A DNA stretch of 64,000 bases from Alkalimarinus alittae. Its GTDB lineage: Bacteria > Pseudomonadota > Gammaproteobacteria > Pseudomonadales > Oleiphilaceae. This document shows, one piece after another, positions 19,175 through 27,483 of this stretch. The stretch covers positions 868,001 to 932,000 of the forward strand of contig NZ_CP100390.1 of NCBI RefSeq assembly GCF_026016465.1, read 5' to 3'. The first letter of the stretch is position 1. The number at the start of each line of letters is the position of its first letter. Under the pieces are notes generated by a model. It made no database searches. It was given only the letters and a program-made list of their open reading frames with translations, and was not told the origin of the DNA. Made by a program: the position numbers and the translations under genes.

Positions 19175-19936
19175 TTATTTTGGGTTTATGCATTTACTGT
19201 GGTTTTTTACGATATCGACTAAAGCGTCAATATCTTCTAGCACCACTTCACGACCCTGAACAGATATCAGGCCGCTTTTTTGAAAGCGAGTAAAAACACG
19301 GCTAACGGTTTCAACAGCAAGGCCTAAGTAGTTACCAATGTCGTTTCTTGGCATGGGAAGTCTAAAGCTTGTGCCTGAAAGTTTACGTAATTTAAATCGG
19401 CTAGAAAGGCTTAGCAGTAATGATGCAATTCGCTCTTCTGCGGTATTTTTACTAAGTAACATTGTAAGCTGTCGGCTGCCTTGAATTTCTTTGCTCATTA
19501 ATGAGAAAAAGTGATGTTGAAGGGTTGGTATTTTTGAGGCCAATGTTTCAAGTTGACTAAACGGAATCTCGCACACACTGGCCCTTTCAAGCGCTTTAGC
19601 AGAGCAGCTGTATGAATCTGTGTTGGTGCTATCGAGGCCAATAATTTCCCCTGGTAAATAAAAGCCTGTGACTTGTTCTTCACCGTCTTCTGTGACTGAA
19701 TAAGTTTTAATTGCGCCGCTACGGACAGCGAATAAAGACTTAAAGGGGGAGTGTTCTTTAAATATATGATCACCACGATTGATGGTCTTTCCTTGCTTTA
19801 TCAGGTCTTCAAGGCGATCAATTTCATCTTTGTTGACAGCAATTGGGATGCACAAATTGCTCAGACTGCACTGTAAGCAGGATTGATTAATTCCTGTAGT
19901 GGGCTGTGGGTCTATTGCTGCGATTTTTTCGCTCAT
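19175..19936 (-). CDS. fnr: Fnr/Anr oxygen-sensing transcription regulator
   Basis: 253 residues of the CRP/FNR family. Cys20, Cys23 and Cys29 (SCLQCSLSNLC) plus Cys111 give the four ligands of the oxygen-labile [4Fe-4S] cluster at nearly the same positions as in E. coli FNR. A cyclic-nucleotide-like beta-barrel follows, then a helix-turn-helix with LGLAVETVSRVFTRF, where E, S and R are the DNA-reading residues for TTGAT half-sites. It should dimerise and activate or repress genes when oxygen is low. The neighbouring HemN-like gene is preceded by a perfect FNR box. In Pseudomonas the name Anr is used for this protein. Confidence 0.93.
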   Translation of the reverse strand: MSEKIAAIDPQPTTGINQSCLQCSLSNLCIPIAVNKDEIDRLEDLIKQGKTINRGDHIFKEHSPFKSLFAVRSGAIKTYSVTEDGEEQVTGFYLPGEIIGLDSTNTDSYSCSAKALERASVCEIPFSQLETLASKIPTLQHHFFSLMSKEIQGSRQLTMLLSKNTAEERIASLLLSLSSRFKLRKLSGTSFRLPMPRNDIGNYLGLAVETVSRVFTRFQKSGLISVQGREVVLEDIDALVDIVKNHSKCINPK

Positions 19937-20069
19937 CTCGCTCTACTCAGTTAATAGCTTGTATATCAGCAGAATATTTATGTTATTTATTACTTAGTTT
20001 ATATGATTCTAACATATAAAAAAATAGGGGTAGGGAGAAGGGGGTAAAAGTAGGTAGTAATATAATCAT

Positions 20070-21179
20070 TCAATACTTTGGTCTAATGTAGCCTCCGTAA
20101 CTAAAGGGCAGTTGATTATTTATTATGCGTTGATAATATTGGTCGAGTTGGTCTACGTTGTGTATAAATGCGTTTTCTATCAAGCTAGTAGCACCTAAAC
20201 CAATACCGATTAAGTCGCCTGATATACCTTTAGAGACAGACGTGTCCTTTGAAAACTTAACATGATTAAGTTTGTTGAAGTTACTTTGAATCAGTCTTTC
20301 TTCAAATCTTTGATGACAATTACATTGAGTAGACTCATCTACTTCTACGCCAGATAGAACAGAAAGGCGCTCATCTTCGTCTATTACATAAATAGTGTCA
20401 GGATTAATAGCGATTAGGCCTTCAAGCTTTTCGCTCAGCTTGGCGCATGACTCGTGTTTTTTGGTCAGGAAACGAACGTTGACAGTTTTAAAGTCATATT
20501 GTTTGAATATCTTTACCTGCTCTGCCAAAAACTCAAAATCAATTGGGTCTTGATCTCTATTTTGTGTGCCAAGGCAAATATGATTAAATCCAAGGCCTTT
20601 TATAAGGGCAATAATGGCATCATCAGCAGGGACTTTATCGAGCTCTATAACAAAGGTCCCTCTGCTTTCGTCTTGTAGGTTGAAGGCTTTGTTGAGGGAG
20701 TACATAATCTCTGTCATTTCAGCCGGCGTTAATAATTGTGCTATGTCGCCCTGCCAATGAATATAGTTAATGCTGCGATCTTTTGGGATCAGAGCACTAA
20801 CGAGATGGATCTCTTTAAGAAGGTAGTCAATATAATTTCTGACGGCTGTACTACTTAAATGGCCTGCTTTTGGGGTTGGATAGCTACATAAGGTGTTTTG
20901 TAGCGGCATTGATATGCACAACGCAAGTTCAGAATTGGTTTTGTTGCTGTTGGTTATGATGTCGGTGTAATTCTTTAAACTAAACTCTCTATCTTCTACA
21001 AACAAGCCAGGCTTATCCGGCGAGTCATATCGGAAGCTGTTAGTGCAAAATAGCCAGTCTTTGTGAGAGAGAATTTGTTCCATAGTTCGACTTGTTGGGT
21101 ATGAGTTAACCCCAATAACATCCTGTATTGTTCTATGATTTGCCTTTATGGGAGTGATTTTCTCAAACGGAGAGCCCAT
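20070..21179 (-). CDS. HemN-related protein lacking the radical-SAM motifs
   Basis: 369 residues, an intact frame. Several landmarks follow HemN (oxygen-independent coproporphyrinogen III oxidase): SYPTS near residue 27, ISMPLQNTLCSYP where HemN has HIPFCxxxCxxC, IHWQGDIAQLLTPAE where HemN has LHWGGGTPTFLTPAE, GFNHICLGTQNRD, and YYQRIINNQLPFSYG. But two of the three cluster cysteines are replaced (Gln and Pro) and the GGGTP SAM motif is gone, and the protein ends where the HemN C-terminal domain would begin. It therefore cannot bind the usual [4Fe-4S]-SAM centre. It sits behind fnr where many relatives keep hemN, and has an FNR box upstream. A pseudoenzyme or a decaying paralogue are both possible. 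Confidence 0.7.
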   Translation of the reverse strand: MGSPFEKITPIKANHRTIQDVIGVNSYPTSRTMEQILSHKDWLFCTNSFRYDSPDKPGLFVEDREFSLKNYTDIITNSNKTNSELALCISMPLQNTLCSYPTPKAGHLSSTAVRNYIDYLLKEIHLVSALIPKDRSINYIHWQGDIAQLLTPAEMTEIMYSLNKAFNLQDESRGTFVIELDKVPADDAIIALIKGLGFNHICLGTQNRDQDPIDFEFLAEQVKIFKQYDFKTVNVRFLTKKHESCAKLSEKLEGLIAINPDTIYVIDEDERLSVLSGVEVDESTQCNCHQRFEERLIQSNFNKLNHVKFSKDTSVSKGISGDLIGIGLGATSLIENAFIHNVDQLDQYYQRIINNQLPFSYGGYIRPKY

Positions 21180-21273
21180 TACGTTTCCTAAATTAAATCA
21201 TGGTCTGAGACAAGCCTGACTCACAAACCGTTATTATAGAGTGATTAGTCTACTCAATGAGTGATTGGGGGTG

Positions 21274-21287
21274 TTGATTTGTATCAA
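21274..21287. promoter_or_regulatory. Perfect FNR box upstream of the HemN-like gene
   Basis: TTGATTTGTATCAA matches the FNR/Anr consensus TTGAT-N4-ATCAA without a mismatch. It lies about 95 bases before the start of the HemN-like gene, which is transcribed leftwards, and two genes away from fnr itself. Activation under low oxygen is the likely effect, given that distance; the exact promoter was not located. Confidence 0.75.
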
Positions 21288-21453
21288 TAGACCTAGGTGT
21301 TGATGAAAATTTATGACAAAGTTTTTTTAGCTATATGTTGGGGGCTTAATAATGAGGAGGGGGGGATATAAGAGCCTTTCTGCGCTAAGCAGCATATTGC
21401 GTCGCACAAGAGGTTCAGCTTAACCTTTTTGATAGTATTCAAAAAGTCAGGCG

Positions 21454-21933
21454 TTAAGGCTTAGTGGCCGCCAATGAAAAGTTCGAAAGCGCCTGACTGA
21501 TTTTATCGATGACTTTTTCGCAATTTTTAATGCTGTGGCGCTGAGCGATATAAATAGGATCGTTATAAGAAAACCAAACTACCCCTTGTTCATCTTCCCA
21601 TATCAATGCCTTCTGTGGCATATCGATAGCGATACTCTGTCCGCACTGCATCAGCGGTGTGCCAACCTTTGGGTTGCCAAAAATAACTAACTCAGTAGGG
21701 CGTAATGCCTCGCCTACCTTTGCTGCGCCTTCTGCATGGTTAATTCTAGCAAAGATGTTCATGCCCTTTTTGTCTAGCGTGCTAATAAGCCTATCCGTTG
21801 TGGTTTTAGCGTCATGGTTGCTTTTGATGCTTATAAGGCCGTTCTGGGAGACGGTAGTGCTTGGTGACACATCTGCTAATACTGATGATGAAATCACTAC
21901 TGTTGTTGCTAAACAAAGCACAATAGATCGCAT
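21454..21933 (-). CDS. Exported DUF302 domain protein
   Basis: 159 residues. An N-terminal signal peptide (MRSIVLCLATTVVISSSVLA, cleavage after about residue 20) is followed by a DUF302 domain: SNHDAKTTTDRLISTLDKKG, IFARINHAEGA, PTELVIFGNPKVGTPLMQ, IDMPQKALIWEDEQG and VWFSYNDP are all typical. The domain is common in periplasmic proteins and its biochemical role is not settled. It is a single gene with its own upstream region. Confidence 0.88.
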   Translation of the reverse strand: MRSIVLCLATTVVISSSVLADVSPSTTVSQNGLISIKSNHDAKTTTDRLISTLDKKGMNIFARINHAEGAAKVGEALRPTELVIFGNPKVGTPLMQCGQSIAIDMPQKALIWEDEQGVVWFSYNDPIYIAQRHSIKNCEKVIDKISQALSNFSLAATKP

Positions 21934-22212
21934 AGGGAGCCCTTGAAGGTGGTTTGGGTGATGAATAAGAGTGTTTTTATAGTTCTATTTAGCTGTTTCG
22001 TCAAAGAATCTTCACTTTTCTGAGTATTGTCTATACTTATTTATAGTTTCAGAGCGTGCGGCTTTGATCATTATTCTTATCCATTAGCACTTATTAAAAA
22101 CGTTAGCGGTTTATTGCTAGGCGGTTATTCATTCTTAAGTGTGTTTAGCTAAGGGTTGATGGGGATGAATCGCCTAAGCGTTTTGCTTAAATATAAAGGA
22201 GTAGGGTAATAA

Positions 22213-22767
22213 ATGAGTGCCTCGACCACTAAAAAAAGCAATAAGAAAGACACCGAAAAAAACCCAGATATGATGGATCCTCAAGCTCAATTAAGAGAGA
22301 TTCAGCAGTTGCTGTTTGGGCAGCAAGTGGCAGAAGTTCGACAAACCATTGAGACATTGAGTCGTCATAATGATCAGCGGTTTACAGAAATGGATCGGCA
22401 GATAAGCCAGTCAATTAAAGAGCTTAAAACTTACTTGAGCAATAAACTGGACGACTTGTCTTCACATGTTACTCAGTTAAATGAAGACGCTCAAAGCCGA
22501 GATGCATTGCTTGAGGGTGAGGTTACTTCGCTACAGCAAGAGCTTGATTCATTCCAAAAGCAAACGTTAGCGGCTCAAGATTCATTAGAGTCACAACTGT
22601 TTGCTGAAGCTGAAAAGTTAGCTGCGGATATGGAAGGCAAATATAAAGACGTTCTTGAAAAGTTAGGTAATGCATCGGGCGATTTATCTGATCGTAAAAC
22701 AGATAGAAAGACTTTAGCTGAACTGCTCGTAAATATGGCAAATAGTCTGGAAAGTGAATCCAGCTAA
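22213..22767 (+). CDS. Coiled-coil protein, first gene of the GTPase operon
   Basis: 184 residues, almost wholly helical and charged. Residues from about 25 to 150 show a long run of heptads without proline (QLREIQQLLFGQQVAEVRQ, then VTSLQQELDSFQKQTLAAQ), indicating a coiled coil. No signal peptide or membrane segment is seen, so it is cytoplasmic. The C-terminus, KTLAELLVNMANSLES, is amphipathic. A GGAGTAGGG ribosome-binding site lies before the ATG. Its stop is one base from the ATG of the OmpA-domain gene, so it is translationally coupled to it and likely a partner or scaffold in the same apparatus. I do not recognise a named family. Confidence 0.75.
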   Translation: MSASTTKKSNKKDTEKNPDMMDPQAQLREIQQLLFGQQVAEVRQTIETLSRHNDQRFTEMDRQISQSIKELKTYLSNKLDDLSSHVTQLNEDAQSRDALLEGEVTSLQQELDSFQKQTLAAQDSLESQLFAEAEKLAADMEGKYKDVLEKLGNASGDLSDRKTDRKTLAELLVNMANSLESESS

Positions 22768-22768
22768 T

Positions 22769-24532
22769 ATGTCACAACGTGAAGGAAACAGCTCTATTGA
22801 AGAGATAGATAAAGGTAATGGGCATATTGAGTCCGACAATGATTATCTAAGACTTCGAAAATTGTTATTAGGTGATGATTACTCATCAGCACTGCAGCGC
22901 TATGTTTCGAAAGAAGAAGAATTACAGCGTGTATCTGAAGTATTGCCTGAGGCGATTAAACTCACGACGCAGGCTGAATTGTGTGATGCTTTGTCGCCGG
23001 TTGTCGATCAGGCTATTGAAAAGTCGATAGAGCAAAATCCGACCCGTATTACACATGTTCTATTCCCCATTATGGGGCCTTCGATTAGGAAAGCGGTAGC
23101 ATCAGCGTTAGCTGAAATGGTTCAGTCTCTCAATAACTTGCTTGAAAAAAGTTTAACGCTTGGATCGTTAAATTGGCGTGTGCGGGCATGGCGTGCGGGT
23201 ATGCCATATGCTCAGTATGTTTTATTACAGACAACGCAGTATCGTGTTGAGCAGGTGTTATTAGTTCACCGAGAAACGGGGTTATTGTTAAATTCAGTGG
23301 CAGCTCCAGAAGTAGAGATTCAAGATCCTGAACTGGTTTCTAGTATGTTGACGGCTATTGGAGACTTTGTTTCTGACTCCTTTTCTGCAGGCGACGAGAC
23401 CCTGGAACGGGTTCGTTTAGGCGATTTTGAGATACACCTTAATGTAGGGCCGCATGCTATTTTAGCACTGGCGGTAAGGGGTTCTGCATCCGATGAACTA
23501 ACGTTAAAAGCCAATACGACCATCGAAACCATTCATGCTCAGTTTAGTCATCAATTGAGTCATTTTGAGGGTGATAGAGCACCATTTGATGAAACAACCC
23601 CGGCTTTATCTGAATGCCTACTGTCACAAAAGGTTCAAGCAAGGGAAAAGCGTAAACCTTGGATGGCCATCATCTTGATAGGTTGTGCGATTGTTTATGG
23701 TGTTATTTCTAGCGTTAAACTCTGGCAGATTGAACGACAATATTCAGTGCTAGAGCATCTAATTAACAATGAACCCGGCTATATCGTGCTATCAGCCGAA
23801 CCAAAAGAAAGTGTTCTTCATGTTAAAGTTATACGCAGCCCAGATTCTCGGCAGGCCGGTATTGTTACTGTTGATCTATTAAATCAGCTCGAAAAAGAGA
23901 GTCGGGCTGATTGGTTAAGTAGCAAAATGGTCGACCTTCAGGTGAGTGATACTGTTGTGCATATGGGGCCTATGCCCGTTATAGAGCCGGTAAAATTGGA
24001 CGTGGTCCAAGAGAGTCTAAGTGATTTGGATGAGTTTAAATTGTTAGTAGAGCAGGTCCGTAATACTGTTTTTTATTTTGAGCCCAATCAATCAATATTG
24101 TCGGGCGATGAGTTGCTAAAAATTCCCAAGGTTGTGAAAACCATTAACAGTTTAGAGACAAAAGCGGCTGACATGGGTGTACCGGACTTACAAATTCTAG
24201 TGATGGGGTTTGCGGATAGTATCGGGTCGTCTTTTGGGAGTAATACTGTGAGTCAACAACGAGCAGATGGTGTTAGGTCTATGCTCACTGAAAATGCAGT
24301 ATCAGCCGACATAACTGTGGCATGGGGCGCTGGGAATGTTGATCTTGATCGCATTTCTGATAAGGCTCAGCGCAGAGTGACGCTTCAAGTACTATACTCC
24401 CATAAGGAGCAGGGCGCGCATCACTTAGAGGGCTTAGACGAGGCGCTTGAAGAAGCTCAGGAACCCCGTTTAGAGTCCGCAGCAGAAGAGGAGAGTGATA
24501 TGGATATCAATTCAGGTGACACCGGTGAGTAA
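22769..24532 (+). CDS. Inner-membrane protein with cytoplasmic N-terminal domain and periplasmic OmpA-like domain
   Basis: 587 residues from ATG 22769; a GTG at 22754 is an alternative. The first 290 residues are soluble; within them VEQVLLVHRETGLLLNSVA followed by a helix (VSSMLTAIGDFVSDSF) and more strands is reminiscent of roadblock/longin-type folds, the partners of MglA-like GTPases, but that is only an inference. A single membrane helix lies at about 296-318. The outer part ends in an OmpA-like peptidoglycan-binding domain (VFYFEPNQSIL, then VMGFADSIGSS and SQQRADGVRSML). Orientation would put the GTPase-facing half in the cytoplasm and the OmpA half at the cell wall. The acidic tail overlaps the GTPase start. 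Confidence 0.75.
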   Translation: MSQREGNSSIEEIDKGNGHIESDNDYLRLRKLLLGDDYSSALQRYVSKEEELQRVSEVLPEAIKLTTQAELCDALSPVVDQAIEKSIEQNPTRITHVLFPIMGPSIRKAVASALAEMVQSLNNLLEKSLTLGSLNWRVRAWRAGMPYAQYVLLQTTQYRVEQVLLVHRETGLLLNSVAAPEVEIQDPELVSSMLTAIGDFVSDSFSAGDETLERVRLGDFEIHLNVGPHAILALAVRGSASDELTLKANTTIETIHAQFSHQLSHFEGDRAPFDETTPALSECLLSQKVQAREKRKPWMAIILIGCAIVYGVISSVKLWQIERQYSVLEHLINNEPGYIVLSAEPKESVLHVKVIRSPDSRQAGIVTVDLLNQLEKESRADWLSSKMVDLQVSDTVVHMGPMPVIEPVKLDVVQESLSDLDEFKLLVEQVRNTVFYFEPNQSILSGDELLKIPKVVKTINSLETKAADMGVPDLQILVMGFADSIGSSFGSNTVSQQRADGVRSMLTENAVSADITVAWGAGNVDLDRISDKAQRRVTLQVLYSHKEQGAHHLEGLDEALEEAQEPRLESAAEEESDMDINSGDTGE

Positions 24533-25052
24533 ACTAATCACCAAAAAAGTATGTATGGTAGGCCCTTTTGCTGTAGGTAAAACAAGTCTAGTACGCCGTT
24601 TTGTAGAGAGTATCTTTAGCGATACTTACCTCACAACGATTGGTGTCAAAATATCTAAAAAGAAGATGCAGGTAAATGACGATCAAATCCAATTAATGAT
24701 ATGGGATATCGAAGGGGTTGATGTATTTACTGAGCTTAAGCCTAGTTACCTTAGAGGTGCGGCGGGTATTTTTTTAGTGCTTGATGGCACAAGACCAAAA
24801 AGTGTTGATATGGCAGCGGAACTGACAAAGACGTTGTGGGAGCAGCTTCCTGGTGTGCCTATTCTTGGGTTGTTAAATAAAAGCGATATGACATACGAAT
24901 GGAAAATCAGCGAATCAGATATTGAAGGCTTAGAGCAGCTAGGCATTACCATCATAAAATCAAGTGCCAAAACAGGGTACAACGTTGAGCTAGCATTTGA
25001 GATGATGATTCACAAAATGGGCCTAGGCTCAGGAGTACCTGAGGCACCATGA
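24525..25052 (+). CDS. Rab/Ras-like small GTPase
   Basis: 175 residues from the GTG at 24525, which has AGGTGA six bases upstream. All G motifs are present: P-loop GPFAVGKTS (residues 13-21), a threonine in the switch I region TTIGVKI, switch II WDIEGVD, NKSD for guanine recognition and SSAKTG (G5). The order and the WDxxG form are those of Rab/Ras-like proteins rather than of bacterial translation GTPases. It lacks a C-terminal lipidation cysteine. The start overlaps the OmpA-domain gene and the stop overlaps the next ATG, so the operon is tightly coupled. It probably acts as a switch between the membrane protein and the GGDEF-EAL protein. Confidence 0.88.
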   Translation: MSKLITKKVCMVGPFAVGKTSLVRRFVESIFSDTYLTTIGVKISKKKMQVNDDQIQLMIWDIEGVDVFTELKPSYLRGAAGIFLVLDGTRPKSVDMAAELTKTLWEQLPGVPILGLLNKSDMTYEWKISESDIEGLEQLGITIIKSSAKTGYNVELAFEMMIHKMGLGSGVPEAP

Positions 25053-27232
25053 GCATACTCGAAGGGGTTATTGAGGAGATGGGGGTCGTAGTTCTTCTAA
25101 GAGAGAGTGATGCTGCCTTTAAATTGGTTAATACTCAATGCACTTGGTTTAAAGCGCTGTTAGGGTCGCTGTCGTATCCGCTTTCAGAAGATAGTGCTTT
25201 GATTGAGTCTGAGAGCTTGTGTTATGCCTTCCCGTTTATTGAAAATTTTTTGGTTGATGCCGCTTTAGCTTGGGAAGATTTGGGGGCCAAAACAGCACGG
25301 TCAGGCATATGGACAGAAACAGACACGTCTGGTTTTGAATATCGACTAGAAGCTAAAGCGTGCTCAGTGAATGGCGCCCCTATTTTATTGATAGAAAATC
25401 ACACCTCTTCATTTACCGAGCATCATGATGTTTATCAAAAGGCGCGTGATATCGCGTTATTGAATGAAAAACTGGTATCTGAACTCAATCAGCGGCAACG
25501 TGAGCTGCAGAGTGACATCGAGCGGCATATTTTGCAGGACGCCTCGATTAAGGGAGTTGCTGATAGCGTCAAAGAACATACTTCAGCGGTGATGATCTGC
25601 CAGCCAGACGGCCAGATAGAAATGATCAATAAAGCACTTATTGATATCTATCAGGTGGATAATGAAGTCGATCTAAAAAGAATATCACTACTTGATCAGT
25701 GGGTTTCTGAGGCAGAGAAACAATACCCTGAATTAAAGCGAGTCATCGAGAATGGCTCATATTGGGAAGGTGAATTTGAAAGTAAGAGCGGCAGCGGTGC
25801 TGATCGCTGGGTTCGCTTGACCATAGGGCCTATAAAAGAAGCAGATGGTCAGATTACGCACTATGTTTGTGTGGCAAATGATATTACTGAATTTCGTAAT
25901 ACAGGCGCTATAGTAGATGGGGATGGTGGATATGACTTTACTACTCACTTACCTAATCGTCGGCATTTCTGGCGGCACATTTATAATGTAGCTGAGATGG
26001 GGCTTACAGACGGTCTCGGAATTGGCTTGATGTATATTGATCTCGACTATTTTAAACGGGTGAATGATGATCTAGGGCATCAAGCGGGGGACTTTTTGTT
26101 AAGTGCTATCGCGTCAAGAATTTCGCGCGGTGTTAAACACCATGATTTTGTTGCTCATCTCGGTGGAGATGAGTTTGTTGTACTGGTTCGTTATATTGAA
26201 GAGCTCGATCAACTTAGCATTATCGCAGATCGTTTGCTTGTATCTATTCATGAACTGTTATTTGTTAATGGGCAGTCTATTTCTATGACCGCCAGTATAG
26301 GTATAACCACAAGCTTTGAGTCTAACTTTGACCCTACATTGTTGGTCAGGCAAGCTGACTTGGCTATGTATGCGGCTAAAGAGTTAGGCAAAGGGCAGGC
26401 GCGTTTTTATGACCCTGCAATGGAGTGTGAGATCCCGCATAAGTTACAGCGTGAACGTGAGTTGGTTGATGCGATTGAGCGGGAAGAGTTTGTGCTACAC
26501 CTTCAGCCTCAAATTAGTATCTCAGGTGATGATTGTTTGAGGGTGGAGGCCTTGATTCGCTGGAAGCATCCCACGCTTGGGTTGTTACCTCCAGCTGATT
26601 TTATCATTATCGCAGAAGATTCAGGCTTGATTATACCTATTGGTACATGGGTGTTAAGGCGTGCTTGTCGATTTGCGGCTCAATTGTTGAATGATGGCAA
26701 GAAAATAAACATCGCAGTTAATATTTCAACCAAACAGTTAAGGCATCCAGATTTTTACAAAACATTAACGGATATTCTTACTGAAGAGAGCTTTCCTCCC
26801 CATCTTTTGGAATTAGAAATTACAGAGAGCTGTTTCTTAGAAGATTTAGATGCGGTTATATTGCTGATCCAAAAAATTCGTAAATTGGGCGTTACTATCG
26901 CGTTGGATGATTTTGGTACGGGGTTTTCGTCTCTCAACTATTTGAGAAAACTACCTGTAGATTACTTAAAGATAGATCGATCATTTATACAGGGGTTAGA
27001 AATAGACCGTGAAAGCCAAGCCATAACATCGTCAGTCATTAGTTTGGCGAGTGAACTGAATATTCATGTTATTGCAGAAGGCGTAGAAACAACCGCGCAG
27101 TTTGATTTCTTGCGCTGTCGTAAGGTTGAGTATGTACAAGGTTTTTTGTTTTATCGCCCGCTTCCCATGAACATACTGCTTAACTCTTTTGGTCAGATTA
27201 AAGTATTTAATGATCAAAATAAGCTAAACTAG
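25049..27232 (+). CDS. PAS-GGDEF-EAL c-di-GMP protein, last gene of the GTPase operon
   Basis: 727 residues. The N-terminal 130 residues form an unnamed PAS-like region (SDAAFKLVNTQCTWF, then a second strand set), followed by a coiled-coil linker (ALLNEKLVSELNQRQRELQ), a PAS domain at about 175-290, a GGDEF domain with intact GGDEF at residues 372-376, and an EAL domain with intact EAL at residues 500-502 and DDFGTGFSSL. Both catalytic signatures are kept, so it may be a bifunctional cyclic di-GMP enzyme. There is no membrane segment. Its ATG overlaps the GTPase stop (ATGA). Control by the GTPase is an inference from gene order only. Confidence 0.9.
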   Translation: MSILEGVIEEMGVVVLLRESDAAFKLVNTQCTWFKALLGSLSYPLSEDSALIESESLCYAFPFIENFLVDAALAWEDLGAKTARSGIWTETDTSGFEYRLEAKACSVNGAPILLIENHTSSFTEHHDVYQKARDIALLNEKLVSELNQRQRELQSDIERHILQDASIKGVADSVKEHTSAVMICQPDGQIEMINKALIDIYQVDNEVDLKRISLLDQWVSEAEKQYPELKRVIENGSYWEGEFESKSGSGADRWVRLTIGPIKEADGQITHYVCVANDITEFRNTGAIVDGDGGYDFTTHLPNRRHFWRHIYNVAEMGLTDGLGIGLMYIDLDYFKRVNDDLGHQAGDFLLSAIASRISRGVKHHDFVAHLGGDEFVVLVRYIEELDQLSIIADRLLVSIHELLFVNGQSISMTASIGITTSFESNFDPTLLVRQADLAMYAAKELGKGQARFYDPAMECEIPHKLQRERELVDAIEREEFVLHLQPQISISGDDCLRVEALIRWKHPTLGLLPPADFIIIAEDSGLIIPIGTWVLRRACRFAAQLLNDGKKINIAVNISTKQLRHPDFYKTLTDILTEESFPPHLLELEITESCFLEDLDAVILLIQKIRKLGVTIALDDFGTGFSSLNYLRKLPVDYLKIDRSFIQGLEIDRESQAITSSVISLASELNIHVIAEGVETTAQFDFLRCRKVEYVQGFLFYRPLPMNILLNSFGQIKVFNDQNKLN

Positions 27233-27241
27233 CAGGCGATT

Positions 27242-27283
27242 ATTGATAAGAAAGATAATCGTGTCTTAATCTTTCTTATCAAT
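27242..27283. terminator. 15-bp perfect inverted repeat between convergent genes
   Basis: ATTGATAAGAAAGAT and ATCTTTCTTATCAAT are exact complements around a 12-base loop. It begins ten bases after the stop of the GGDEF-EAL gene and overlaps the last codons of the small gene on the other strand. There is no T-run, so it may work as a terminator only weakly or may stabilise the 3' ends. Confidence 0.6.
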
Positions 27284-27436
27284 AGTGATTTCTAAATTCT
27301 TAGTGCTTCCAGCAAACCACTTCTGCACATAAAGCGAGCCGACTATAGGCGCACTGCCTTCAGCGGGTGCTTCTTTGTAGCGAACACTATTCTTGGTCTC
27401 TTTTTCGTATTCAAATTTTACTGTTACTTTTGGCAT
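27266..27436 (-). CDS. Small protein of 56 residues
   Basis: Reading leftwards, an ATG at 27436 preceded by CAAGGAGA at good distance opens 56 codons starting MPKVTVKFEYEKETKNSVR, with the middle part APIVGSLYVQKWF and the end ITIDKKD. The pattern of alternating hydrophobic residues suggests a small beta-sheet protein; no metal site or membrane segment is seen. The wording (VKFEYEKET, GSLYVQKW) is what one expects of conserved small hypothetical proteins, but I do not know its function. It lies 47 bases upstream of the cytochrome gene on the same strand reading, so the two could share a message. Confidence 0.7.
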   Translation of the reverse strand: MPKVTVKFEYEKETKNSVRYKEAPAEGSAPIVGSLYVQKWFAGSTKNLEITIDKKD

Positions 27437-27483
27437 GTGGTCTCCTTGTCGTCGCTATTCGATAGTGCACCGGCGTAATAACG

